Below are positions 35,201 through 43,659 of a stretch of DNA of 64,000 bases, piece after piece; the stretch's first letter is position 1; each line of letters starts with the position of its first letter. The notes below the pieces were generated by a model. It saw only the letters and a list, made by a program, of their open reading frames with translations. It ran no database searches and was not told the origin of the DNA. The position numbers and the translations under genes are program-made. The stretch spans positions 9,027 to 73,026 of the forward strand of contig NZ_DASVGN010000019.1 of the NCBI RefSeq assembly GCF_036379515.1, given 5' to 3'. The stretch is from Castellaniella sp036379515. Its GTDB lineage: Bacteria; Pseudomonadota; Gammaproteobacteria; Burkholderiales; Burkholderiaceae_B.

Positions 35201-36733
35201 GTGCAAGACAACTCCCTCGCTATTACGACTACCGCCGCGACACCGCCCGCCCACCGAGGCTGGATACTGGCTGCACTCATGATGTCCATGTCGCTGGCGG
35301 CCATGGACATCACCATCGTGGCCACCGCCGTCCCGCAGATCGTGGGCGACCTGGGCGGATTCGACCTGTTCAGCTGGCTTTTTTCCATTTATCTGCTGGC
35401 CCAGACCGTTACCATCCCCATTTACGGCAAGCTGGCCGACCTCTATGGTCGCAAGCCTGTCCTGATGGTGGGCACCGTCGTCTTCCTGGTGGGCTCGGCT
35501 GCCTGCGCCACGGCGTGGAGCATGCTCGCGCTCATCGTGTTTCGGGGCCTGCAGGGGCTGGGGGCGGGCACCATCATGGCCACAGTGAACACCCTGGCCG
35601 CCGATCTGTACTCAGTGCGCGAACGTGCCCGCATCCAGGGTTGGCTCTCGGGTGTCTGGGGCATTGCAGCCATCGTGGGCCCTACGCTGGGAGGCGCCTT
35701 CGCGCAATACGCAACTTGGCACTGGGTGTTCCTGGTCAACCTGCCCATCGGCCTGATCGCGCTGGTGCTGCTCGGTCGTTTCCTGCACGAGAAAGCGCCT
35801 GAACGCCACCACGCCATCGATTTCGCCGGCGCGATACTCATGATGCTGGCAGGTTCAGCGGTGGTATTTGGCCTTCTGCAAGGCGGCAACGCCTGGGCCT
35901 GGTACTCGTCCCCCAGTCTTGCCACCTTCGGGATTGCGGGCCTGCTGATTGCGGCCACCATCCTGCGCGAACGCACGGCTGCCGAACCCATCATGCCTGG
36001 ATGGGTCTGGAGCCGGCCCGTGCTGCTGGGGTCCAACCTCGGGACACTGGGCATGGGATTGGTCATGATGGCGCCCAGCACCTACCTGCCCGTTTTTGCG
36101 CAATCCGTCATGGGGCTAGGCGCCATTGCCGCCGGCCTGGTACTGGCCACGAGCAGCATCGGCTGGGTGGCTGCTTCTGCCTGGTCGGGTAGCCTCTACC
36201 TGAAACATGGGTTCAGAGACACGGCGCTTTTCGGGGCCGTCCTGATGGCCGCGGGAGGCCTGGGCTTCGTGATGCTGCCTGCCGCACCATCGACGTGGCT
36301 GGTCCTGCTGGACCAGTTGTTGATCGGAGCAGGCTTCGGCATGCTGTCAACCCCTCTGCTGGTGGGAGTTCAGTCCATCGTGCCGTGGAACCAGCGCGGC
36401 GTGGTGACCAGTGCCAACATGTGGTCGCGGTACCTGGGCCAGAGCCTGGGCGCCGCCATTGCGGGAGCCATCTTCAACGCCGCCATGATCAAAGAGCTGG
36501 AGCGGGCCCCCGGCACTCTGCAAGGCGCTCTGCCCAACGTCAACGACGTCGTGACAGTGCTGCAGAGCCGGACGGCCGGCGCAGAACTGCACCAATTTCT
36601 ACAGGCTGCCTTCGACCTGTCCACCCACCAGGTGTATGTGGGCATGACAGGCGTCGCCGTGATCGCATTGCTGCTGGTGCTCTGGATCGTTCCCAGGCAC
36701 CCCCAGGTCGAGGCTGGGGTAGAACCCGGCTGA
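35201..36733 (+). CDS. MFS drug efflux transporter, DHA2 (14-helix) family
   Basis: A 510-residue transporter with about 14 membrane segments. MDITIVATAVPQIVGDLGG, the motif-A loop GKLADLYGRKPVLM, RGLQGLGAGTI and the antiporter motif C region GVWGIAAIVGPTLGGAF are typical of EmrB/QacA-type proton:drug antiporters. The start is probably GTG at 35201, as the next Met lies within the first helix; no good SD is seen. It is divergent from the 4.5S RNA gene and convergent with pgk. No adjacent regulator or EmrA-like adaptor. Substrate unknown. Confidence 0.9.
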   Translation: MQDNSLAITTTAATPPAHRGWILAALMMSMSLAAMDITIVATAVPQIVGDLGGFDLFSWLFSIYLLAQTVTIPIYGKLADLYGRKPVLMVGTVVFLVGSAACATAWSMLALIVFRGLQGLGAGTIMATVNTLAADLYSVRERARIQGWLSGVWGIAAIVGPTLGGAFAQYATWHWVFLVNLPIGLIALVLLGRFLHEKAPERHHAIDFAGAILMMLAGSAVVFGLLQGGNAWAWYSSPSLATFGIAGLLIAATILRERTAAEPIMPGWVWSRPVLLGSNLGTLGMGLVMMAPSTYLPVFAQSVMGLGAIAAGLVLATSSIGWVAASAWSGSLYLKHGFRDTALFGAVLMAAGGLGFVMLPAAPSTWLVLLDQLLIGAGFGMLSTPLLVGVQSIVPWNQRGVVTSANMWSRYLGQSLGAAIAGAIFNAAMIKELERAPGTLQGALPNVNDVVTVLQSRTAGAELHQFLQAAFDLSTHQVYVGMTGVAVIALLLVLWIVPRHPQVEAGVEPG

Positions 36734-36780
36734 CACGCCGACATGGGTCTGCACCTGAGGCCCTCCCATGAGTGGACCCA

Positions 36781-36797
36781 GGCGGCAGAGTGCCGCC
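36781..36797. terminator. Hairpin between convergent efflux and pgk genes
   Basis: Perfect 7-bp stem GGCGGCA / TGCCGCC with a GAG loop, between two converging stop codons. No T run on either strand; possibly a shared weak terminator. Confidence 0.45.
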
Positions 36798-36803
36798 GGA
36801 CCG

Positions 36804-37988
36804 TCAGGCGCGGGCTTCGAGCGCCGCCACCGCGGGTAGCGCCTTGCCTTCGAGAAACTCCAGGAATGCGCCGCCGCCAGTGGAGATATACCCGACCTGA
36901 TTGGCAATACCGAACCTGGAGATCGCCGCCAGCGTGTCACCACCCCCGGCAATGGAGAAGCCATCAGACTCGGCAATAGCCCGCGCAATTGCCTCAGTCC
37001 CATGAGAAAACGCTTCAAACTCGAACACACCCACCGGACCGTTCCAGACGATGGTGCCCGCCTTGCGCAACTGCGCAGCAAGCAGTGCCGCCGTCTGCGG
37101 CCCCACGTCCAGGATCAGATCGTCGGGAGCAACGTCCTGTACGCGCTTCACCGTCGCAGGGGCCTCGGCTGAAAAGGTTTGAGCTACGACCACATCGACA
37201 GGAATGGGGACCTCCACACCTCGTGCCTTCATGGCCTGCAGCACTGCCTTTGCCTGATCGACCTTATCGGGTTCGGCCAGGGACTTGCCAATGGGGAGGC
37301 CTGCCGCCAGCATGAAAGTGTTGGCAATGCCTCCTCCCACGATGAGCTGATCCACTTTTTCGGCCAGGGATTGAAGGATGGACAACTTGGTGGACACCTT
37401 GGAGCCCCCCACAATAGCGACCATCGGGCGGCGAGGTGCCTGAAGGGCGCGCCCCAAGGCGTGCAGCTCGGCTTCCAGTAACGGGCCCGCACAGGCCACC
37501 GGTGCAAATTGCGCCATGCCGGCCGTCGTGGCTTCAGCCCGATGTGCCGTTCCGAAGGCATCATTGACATACACATCACACAAAGCGGCCATCCGACGCG
37601 CAAGCGCCGGGTCATTTTTCTTTTCACCAACGTTGCAGCGGCAATTTTCGAGCAGAACGACCTCGCCCGGCGCAAGCGACACGCCGTCCACCCACTCGGT
37701 CACCAGACGCACCGGTTGGCCCAACAGTTCCGACAGACGCTGTGCCACCGGAGCCAGGGTATCCTCCGGTCTCACGGCGCCTTCTGTGGGTCGACCCAGA
37801 TGAGAAGTCACCATGACGCTTGCACCGGCACCCAGCGCCAGACGAATGGCCGGCACCGAGGCGCGCACGCGGGTATCTTCCGTGATGCGGCCCGCTTCCA
37901 GCGGCACGTTCAGATCCGATCGAATGAAAACACGCTTGCCCTTCAAGGAGCCCGACCGCGCAAGCCCCGACAGCGTCAAAACAGACAT
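36804..37988 (-). CDS. pgk: Phosphoglycerate kinase
   Basis: A 394-residue glycolytic/gluconeogenic kinase interconverting 1,3-bisphosphoglycerate and 3-phosphoglycerate. KRVFIRSDLNVPLE at the N-terminus, VMVTSHLGRP, and the nucleotide-site WNGPVGVFEFEAF and GGGDTLAAI motifs are present. ATG at 37988 (MSVLTLSGL) has GGGGAA upstream. It is the last gene of tkt-gap-pgk, 105 bp after gap with a hairpin between. Confidence 0.97.
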   Translation of the reverse strand: MSVLTLSGLARSGSLKGKRVFIRSDLNVPLEAGRITEDTRVRASVPAIRLALGAGASVMVTSHLGRPTEGAVRPEDTLAPVAQRLSELLGQPVRLVTEWVDGVSLAPGEVVLLENCRCNVGEKKNDPALARRMAALCDVYVNDAFGTAHRAEATTAGMAQFAPVACAGPLLEAELHALGRALQAPRRPMVAIVGGSKVSTKLSILQSLAEKVDQLIVGGGIANTFMLAAGLPIGKSLAEPDKVDQAKAVLQAMKARGVEVPIPVDVVVAQTFSAEAPATVKRVQDVAPDDLILDVGPQTAALLAAQLRKAGTIVWNGPVGVFEFEAFSHGTEAIARAIAESDGFSIAGGGDTLAAISRFGIANQVGYISTGGGAFLEFLEGKALPAVAALEARA

Positions 37989-38054
37989 TGAATTCCCCAT
38001 AGACATCGGGCGTCCTGCCAAGAAAGTCTCGCTCGGCGGGCCCTGGATACGACG

Positions 38055-38074
38055 AGGGCGGGTCACCCCGCCCT
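38055..38074 (-). promoter_or_regulatory. Hairpin between gap and pgk
   Basis: Perfect 8-bp stem AGGGCGGG / CCCGCCCT with a 4-base loop in the gap-pgk intercistronic region. No T run follows. It may stabilise the upstream message so gap is expressed more than pgk. Confidence 0.45.
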
Positions 38075-38093
38075 GCGTCTGATTGACACGCGT

Positions 38094-39104
38094 TTACTTG
38101 GCCGACATGAACGCCACGGTGGTGTCGAGCATGCGGTTGGAGAAACCCCACTCGTTGTCATACCACGAAGCCACCTTGACCAACGACCCCTGCACCTTGG
38201 TCAGCTCTGCATCCACCGTGCTGGAGAGCGGGCTATGGTTGAAGTCACTCGACACCAGCGGCTCAGTCGTGTAAGCCAGGATGCCCTTGAGCGAGCCGTT
38301 GGCTGCCTCTTTGAGGATGCCGTTGACCTCTTCCACCGACGTGTCCCGCTTGGCCGTAAAAGTCAGGTCCACGATGGAAACGTTCAGCGTAGGCACCCGG
38401 ATGGCGAAACCGTCGAGCTTGCCGTCGAGTTCAGGCAGCACCAGCCCCACCGCGGATGCAGCACCCGTCTTGGTCGGGATCATGTTGTGCGTGGCCGAAC
38501 GGGCGCGGCGCAAATCCTTGTGATAGACGTCCGTCAGCACCTGATCGTTGGTGTACGAGTGCACTGTCGTCATGAGGCCATGCACGATGCCCAACTTGTG
38601 GTGCAAGGGATAGACCAGCGGCGCCAGACAATTGGTGGTGCACGACGCGTTGGAGATCACCGTGTCGGAAGCCTTGAGAATCTGATGATTCACGCCATAG
38701 ACGATGGTGGCGTCGACGTCCTTGCCCCCCGGCGCAGAAATGATGACCTTCTTGGCGCCGCCCTTCAGGTGGGCCGAGGCCTTTTCCTTGGTGGCAAACA
38801 GGCCCGTGCATTCCAGCACTACGTCGACCTTGAGTTCGCCCCACGGCAATTTGGCTGGATCACGCTCGGCCAGCACGCGGATGCGGTCGCCGTTGACGAC
38901 GAGATAATCGCCTTGCACCTCGACGGTACCTGGGAAACGCCCGTGCGCCGTATCGTGACGCGTCAGGTGGGCGTTGGTCTCGGGGTTGCCAAGATCGTTG
39001 ATCGCCACGATCTGAATGTCGTGCTTCTTGCCATCTTCGTAGTGGGCACGAAGCACGTTGCGGCCGATACGGCCATAGCCGTTGATTGCGACGCGAATAG
39101 TCAT
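38094..39104 (-). CDS. gap: Glyceraldehyde-3-phosphate dehydrogenase, type I
   Basis: A 336-residue enzyme oxidising glyceraldehyde-3-phosphate with NAD+ and phosphate. NGYGRIGRN forms the nucleotide loop, Asp37 (AINDLGN) favours NAD+, the catalytic Cys155 lies in SNASCTTNCLAP, and SWYDNEWGFSNRM ends the domain. ATG at 39104 has CAGGAGAA upstream; longer frames run into tkt. Operon order tkt-gap-pgk, with a 14-bp gap from tkt. Confidence 0.97.
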   Translation of the reverse strand: MTIRVAINGYGRIGRNVLRAHYEDGKKHDIQIVAINDLGNPETNAHLTRHDTAHGRFPGTVEVQGDYLVVNGDRIRVLAERDPAKLPWGELKVDVVLECTGLFATKEKASAHLKGGAKKVIISAPGGKDVDATIVYGVNHQILKASDTVISNASCTTNCLAPLVYPLHHKLGIVHGLMTTVHSYTNDQVLTDVYHKDLRRARSATHNMIPTKTGAASAVGLVLPELDGKLDGFAIRVPTLNVSIVDLTFTAKRDTSVEEVNGILKEAANGSLKGILAYTTEPLVSSDFNHSPLSSTVDAELTKVQGSLVKVASWYDNEWGFSNRMLDTTVAFMSAK

Positions 39105-39118
39105 GAACGTTCTCCTGT

Positions 39119-41164
39119 TTACAAAAGCTGCTCGACCGTAGCGGCCACATGCTCGGCCGTCAGGTTGAAATGGGTGAAGAGTGCGCTGGCCGGAGCCGAC
39201 TCGCCAAAGGTATCGATTCCTACTACAGCGCCCGTCGTGCCCACGTATTTGTACCAAGTGGTCGTGCCGCCTGCTTCGACCGCCACGCGCGGCAGCCCTG
39301 CAGGCAGGACCGACGTCCGCCAGGTATTGTCTTGAGCATCGAAAAGTTCGGTACAAGGCATGGACACCACGCGGGTGGCAACCCCCCGAGCCGCCAGCTG
39401 ATCCTGCGCACGCAGGGCCAGTTCGACCTCGGAACCCGTCGCCAGAATGACGGCGCGAGCCCCCACCATGTCGCGCAGGACATAGCCGCCCCGGGCAATG
39501 GCCTCGGTCGTGGCGGCGTCGCGCGCCACAAAGGGAAGATTCTGACGCGACAGCAGCAACGCAGAAGGTCCCCCCGCATGCACGTCCATCCCAATGCTGG
39601 TCGGACGCGACAGGGCCTCGCACCAGGCGACTGCGGTCTCGGTCGTATCGCACGGACGCCACACATGAAGGTTGGGAATCAGACGCAAACTGCCGGCGTG
39701 TTCAACCGGCTGGTGCGTCGGGCCGTCTTCGCCCAGGCCAATGGAATCGTGTGTGAAGACATGCACCACGCGTTGACGCATGAGAGCTGCCATGCGCAGC
39801 GCATTGCGCGAATAATCCGAGAAGGTCAGGAAGGTTCCGCCAAAAGGCAGAAAGCCGCCATGGAGCGCAATGCCATTCAGGACGGCGGCCATGCCGAATT
39901 CACGCACCCCAAAATTGATATGGCGCCCCGCCTGCAGATGCGCTTCGCCGCGACGCACAGGCGCGACGCCTGGCCAATCGGTGAAATTCGACCCGGTCAG
40001 GTCGGCCGACCCGCCCAAAAGCTCCGGCAGAATCTCTGCAAACGCAGCAATGGCTTGCTGCGAGGCTTTGCGAGTCGCAATGGATTCGGCCTTATCCTGG
40101 GTAGACTGAACAAACGCCTGCGCACGCTGCGGAAAATCGGCAGGAAGTTCACCCGCCATGCGCCGCTTGAGTTCCGCTGCAAGCGAGGGGTATGCAAGCG
40201 CATAACGGTCGAAGCGACCCTGCCACTCGGCTTGCAGCTGTGCCCCTCGTGCCCGACCATCCCAGTAGGCATACACGTCATCGGGCACCTCAAAAGGAGG
40301 AAGCGTCCAGCCCAACGCCTTGCGGGTGGCTGCCACTTCATCAGCCCCCAGAGGCGAACCGTGCACTTTCTCGGAACCCGCCTTGTTGGGCGCGCCATGA
40401 CCGATCTCGGTGCGGCAGCAGATAAGCGTGGGGCCACGCCCCGCGTTCACATTTTCCTGAGCCTGAACCATGGCGGCCTCAAGGGCGGCCATGTCGTGAC
40501 CGTCGACCCCGCGCAGCACGTTCCAGCCATAGGCCTCGAAGCGCGCTGGTGTATCGTCGGCAAACCAGTTGTTCACGTGGCCGTCGATCGAAATCCCGTT
40601 ATCGTCATAGAACACGACCAGTCGGGACAAGCCCAGCGTGCCGGCCAATGAGCATGCCTCATGAGAAATGCCTTCCATCAGGCAACCATCACCGACAAAC
40701 GCATACGTGACGTGGTCGACAATGGTGTGCCCGGGGCGGTTGAACTCCTGCGCAAGCAAGGCTTCGGCCAGCGCCATGCCTACTGCATTGGCGAGCCCCT
40801 GGCCCAGCGGCCCGGTGGTAGTCTCTACCCCAGGAGTGACACCGACTTCGGGGTGGCCTGGCGTGCGCGAATGCAGTTGCCGGAACCGCCGCAGCTCTGA
40901 CATGGGAAGATCGTACCCCGTAAGGTGCAGCAAGGCGTAGATCAGCATGGAACCATGCCCGTTGGACAACACGAAACGGTCGCGGTTCATCCAGGCAGGA
41001 TCGGCCGGGTTGTGGCGCAGATGACGGGTCCAGAGCACATGCGCGATGTCGGCCATGCCCATGGGCGCACCCGGATGCCCGGACTTGGCTTGTTGCACGG
41101 CATCCATGGCAAGCACACGAATCACGTTGGCCATGGAAGGATCTGGGGCAGGCAAGACACTCAT
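39119..41164 (-). CDS. tkt: Transketolase
   Basis: A 681-residue thiamine-diphosphate enzyme of the pentose phosphate pathway. GHPGAPMGMADIAHVLW, the TPP-binding GDGCLMEGISHEA...YDDN segment, GHGAPNKAGSEKVHGSPLG and the C-terminal FTHDSIGLGEDGPTHQPVE are all present. ATG at 41164 (MSVLPAPDPSMANVIRVLA) is taken, with only a weak SD. First gene of tkt-gap-pgk. Divergent from rsmE with 94 bp between. Confidence 0.97.
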   Translation of the reverse strand: MSVLPAPDPSMANVIRVLAMDAVQQAKSGHPGAPMGMADIAHVLWTRHLRHNPADPAWMNRDRFVLSNGHGSMLIYALLHLTGYDLPMSELRRFRQLHSRTPGHPEVGVTPGVETTTGPLGQGLANAVGMALAEALLAQEFNRPGHTIVDHVTYAFVGDGCLMEGISHEACSLAGTLGLSRLVVFYDDNGISIDGHVNNWFADDTPARFEAYGWNVLRGVDGHDMAALEAAMVQAQENVNAGRGPTLICCRTEIGHGAPNKAGSEKVHGSPLGADEVAATRKALGWTLPPFEVPDDVYAYWDGRARGAQLQAEWQGRFDRYALAYPSLAAELKRRMAGELPADFPQRAQAFVQSTQDKAESIATRKASQQAIAAFAEILPELLGGSADLTGSNFTDWPGVAPVRRGEAHLQAGRHINFGVREFGMAAVLNGIALHGGFLPFGGTFLTFSDYSRNALRMAALMRQRVVHVFTHDSIGLGEDGPTHQPVEHAGSLRLIPNLHVWRPCDTTETAVAWCEALSRPTSIGMDVHAGGPSALLLSRQNLPFVARDAATTEAIARGGYVLRDMVGARAVILATGSEVELALRAQDQLAARGVATRVVSMPCTELFDAQDNTWRTSVLPAGLPRVAVEAGGTTTWYKYVGTTGAVVGIDTFGESAPASALFTHFNLTAEHVAATVEQLL

Positions 41165-41258
41165 AGCAGTCTCAATGGATGACGCCCGTGGCACACACCA
41201 GAGCACCACCCTAAAATACAGGGGTGACAAAGCCTCGGATTTTACCATCCCCGCCCCT

Positions 41259-41981
41259 ATGCCTGCTCCCCGCTTCTTCTGCCCCACTCCTCTGCAAGCA
41301 CGGCAACAGATCGCGTTGCCAGCCACGACAGCCCATCACGCCTTGCGCGCACTGCGGCTGGTCGACGGCGACGTCGTCACGTTGTTCAACGGCGAAGGGG
41401 GCGAATATCCTGCCACACTGAAAATCTCCGGACGCGAGGTGCTGGCCACTCTCGGTGATTTCGAAAACATCGACTCCGAGCTCAAGGGAAAAATCCGCCT
41501 CGTCCAAGGCATCGCCTCGGGTGACAAGATGGACTGGGTGGTTGAAAAAGCCGTAGAGCTGGGCGTGAGTGACCTCTACCCCATCGCGGCCGAGCGCAGT
41601 GTCTTGAAACTGATCGGTACACGCCTGGAAAAGCGCCTGCAGCACTGGCGCGCCATCGTCACAGCGGCCAGCGAACAAAGTGGACGCAACCGCCTGTTGC
41701 AGGTACACGAACCCGCCTCGCTGAGTCGTTGCCTGGGCACCCTGACGGGTCTGACCCTAGTCTGCCACCCCGAGGGGAAACAAACCTTTGCAACTGCCTT
41801 GGCGCGTGCCGATCGGGAACTGAATTTGGTCGTGGGGCCCGAAGGAGGCTGGTCCCCCGGCGAACTCGACCACGCGCGAGGCCACGGACTGGAAGGCATC
41901 CAGTTCGGGCCTCGGATTTTGCGCACAGAAACGGCGGGTATCGCATTGGTCGCTGCTGCCACCGCCGTTTTGGGCTGGTAG
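41259..41981 (+). CDS. rsmE: 16S rRNA m3U1498 methyltransferase
   Basis: A 240-residue SPOUT-fold enzyme methylating U1498 of 16S rRNA. The N-terminal PRFFCPTPL and HALRALRLVDGDVVTLFNGEGGEY form the PUA-like RNA-binding part; the trefoil-knot SAM site is VVGPEGGWSPGELDHA...FGPRILRTETAGI (shown in pieces). ATG at 41259 gives the family start MPAPRFF; longer frames run into tkt. It converges on the barstar gene, 8 bp from its end. Confidence 0.94.
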   Translation: MPAPRFFCPTPLQARQQIALPATTAHHALRALRLVDGDVVTLFNGEGGEYPATLKISGREVLATLGDFENIDSELKGKIRLVQGIASGDKMDWVVEKAVELGVSDLYPIAAERSVLKLIGTRLEKRLQHWRAIVTAASEQSGRNRLLQVHEPASLSRCLGTLTGLTLVCHPEGKQTFATALARADRELNLVVGPEGGWSPGELDHARGHGLEGIQFGPRILRTETAGIALVAAATAVLGW

Positions 41982-41989
41982 CCGCAGCG

Positions 41990-42451
41990 TCAGACCTCTG
42001 CGCGCCCCGAATACGGGGTGGGGTCCACGCCAGGCTCGGGTGCGGGGTGCGCGCCGGCGTGCTGAATCGCGTAGGCAAACTGGCGCTCGTTGTTCTGGCC
42101 AAATTCGACCACGTCGTTGCAGACGGCCGCAATGGCCTCGGCATCGGCTGCCAGCGCCGGGTCGCCGGAATGCAGGTGACGGAACCACAGAAACAGACCG
42201 ACTTTCTGGTCGCTCAGGGTGTCGCAAAGGCCGTCGTACAGCGCATCCAGATTGCCTCCAAAGAACTCGGGATAATCGATGGCCTTGACGACAGCCCTCA
42301 GCACGGCCGAGCGGTTGCGTGCCCGGTCGCAATCGACGACGAACGCGGACAGGCCCTCCTGGGTGGCAGCCGCCATGGCATCTTGTTCGGAGACTGCCTG
42401 GGCATCGACCACGCCCTGGGTGAGCATTTTTTTGATCTGGGCCGAACTCAT
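41990..42451 (-). CDS. Barstar-family protein (ribonuclease-inhibitor fold)
   Basis: A 153-residue protein whose middle (residues ~35-115) is a barstar domain: SAFVVDCDRARNRSAVLRAV then KAIDYPEFFGGNLDALYDGL and a later LFLWFRHL strand. Barstar is the intracellular inhibitor of the RNase barnase; related domains occur in immunity proteins and as orphans. AAGGAG lies eight bases before the ATG at 42451. Its start overlaps the patatin gene stop by 4 bp. No barnase-like toxin is nearby. A long N-terminal helix-rich extension of about 30 residues and a Pro-rich tail are unlike classical barstar (~90 residues). Confidence 0.85.
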   Translation of the reverse strand: MSSAQIKKMLTQGVVDAQAVSEQDAMAAATQEGLSAFVVDCDRARNRSAVLRAVVKAIDYPEFFGGNLDALYDGLCDTLSDQKVGLFLWFRHLHSGDPALAADAEAIAAVCNDVVEFGQNNERQFAYAIQHAGAHPAPEPGVDPTPYSGRAEV

Positions 42452-43659
42452 GCGGACCACTCCTTGAAAAAAGCGATGACTTCTTCAGCCTGGCTCATGC
42501 TGTCTGCCCTGCCCAACGCGATCAGCTCCTGGGTATAGCCTGCTTCAAACAGCAGGTACGACGCAAGCGCTCCCCCTCCGGCCTCGACTTTTCGTGGTGA
42601 AACGCCCAGCACGCGGAACAAGGTACGCACGGCACGCGGCAGTTCATCCAGGTGCTCCAGCGCGATATCGTCAAGCGAACGGCTGGGCGCGATCATCAAG
42701 GTGTGGATGGGTCGCAGTGACTCGCTTTTTAATCCATTTGTCGGGATTCGCGCAAGCAGCTCATTGATACGCTCCATGCGCTCCAGATCGACGGACACGC
42801 CATCGAGAAAAATGTTGGACAGCGTATGTCCGGCAATTTGCGCCAGATTGGGGTATGCAGGATGCAATTCACTCACATCCGGATGGATCTCACCGCTGAA
42901 ATTGGTGCTGACCACAAACACCCGCTCAGCTCCCAGATGAATCACGGGGCTGATGGGCGCCAGCTGGCGCATCGAACCGTCGCCGCACCACAAGGTCTGC
43001 TTACCCGTCTGAATCGCCCGCGCCGGGAAAACAAAGGGGATCGCGCTGGACGCCATCAGGTGATCGACCCCGATGTCGCCGGCCACGGCACGTCGCAAGG
43101 TGCGGGTCCAGGGAAGAATCCGGCGATGCGCCTGATAAAACGTGAGGTGTTCACCCGTGGTGTAGGCAGTCGCCGTGATGGCCAGAGCATCCAGATGACC
43201 TCGAGCCAGATTCGAACGCAAATGAGAAAAATTCAGGACGTGCGAGAGCAGCCCCACCAGCGGCTCATTGTTGAGCATGGAATGCGGCGCATAGCGCGCC
43301 AGCTGCGGCCGAATCCAGCCCAGGCCGAACATGCCCAGCCACTGCAAACCGGACGACAACAGATGCGCGGCATCCGTGTAATAGATGTCGGACGTATGCA
43401 GTGAACTCCATAGCCGACACAGATGATCGGCCGCCCGATGTATCCGATGGGCTCGGCAAGCGAGCGCAGTGGCATTGATGGCGCCCGCAGAAGTCCCGCT
43501 GATGATGGCAAACGGATTGCGAAAACCCGCTCGCCGTTCAGGGTCAAGGATATCAAGAACGCCGGACAGCACCCCTGACTGGTAAGCAGCGCGCGCGCCG
43601 CCCCCAGTCAGGACCAGGCCAACGGCTGGCTTCTCAGGCGTGTCGCGGTTTGTTGGCAT
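42448..43659 (-). CDS. Patatin-like phospholipase
   Basis: A 403-residue patatin-domain acyl hydrolase. Oxyanion motif GGGARAAYQSG (about residues 19-29), nucleophile Ser57 in GTSAG, and the catalytic Asp227 in GDGS (families usually have DGG or DGA). It resembles RssA-like cytoplasmic esterases/phospholipases. ATG at 43659 lies inside the last codons of maeB (26-bp overlap), so it is likely translationally coupled to maeB; its own end overlaps the barstar start. Function beyond lipid hydrolysis is unknown. Confidence 0.88.
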   Translation of the reverse strand: MPTNRDTPEKPAVGLVLTGGGARAAYQSGVLSGVLDILDPERRAGFRNPFAIISGTSAGAINATALACRAHRIHRAADHLCRLWSSLHTSDIYYTDAAHLLSSGLQWLGMFGLGWIRPQLARYAPHSMLNNEPLVGLLSHVLNFSHLRSNLARGHLDALAITATAYTTGEHLTFYQAHRRILPWTRTLRRAVAGDIGVDHLMASSAIPFVFPARAIQTGKQTLWCGDGSMRQLAPISPVIHLGAERVFVVSTNFSGEIHPDVSELHPAYPNLAQIAGHTLSNIFLDGVSVDLERMERINELLARIPTNGLKSESLRPIHTLMIAPSRSLDDIALEHLDELPRAVRTLFRVLGVSPRKVEAGGGALASYLLFEAGYTQELIALGRADSMSQAEEVIAFFKEWSA

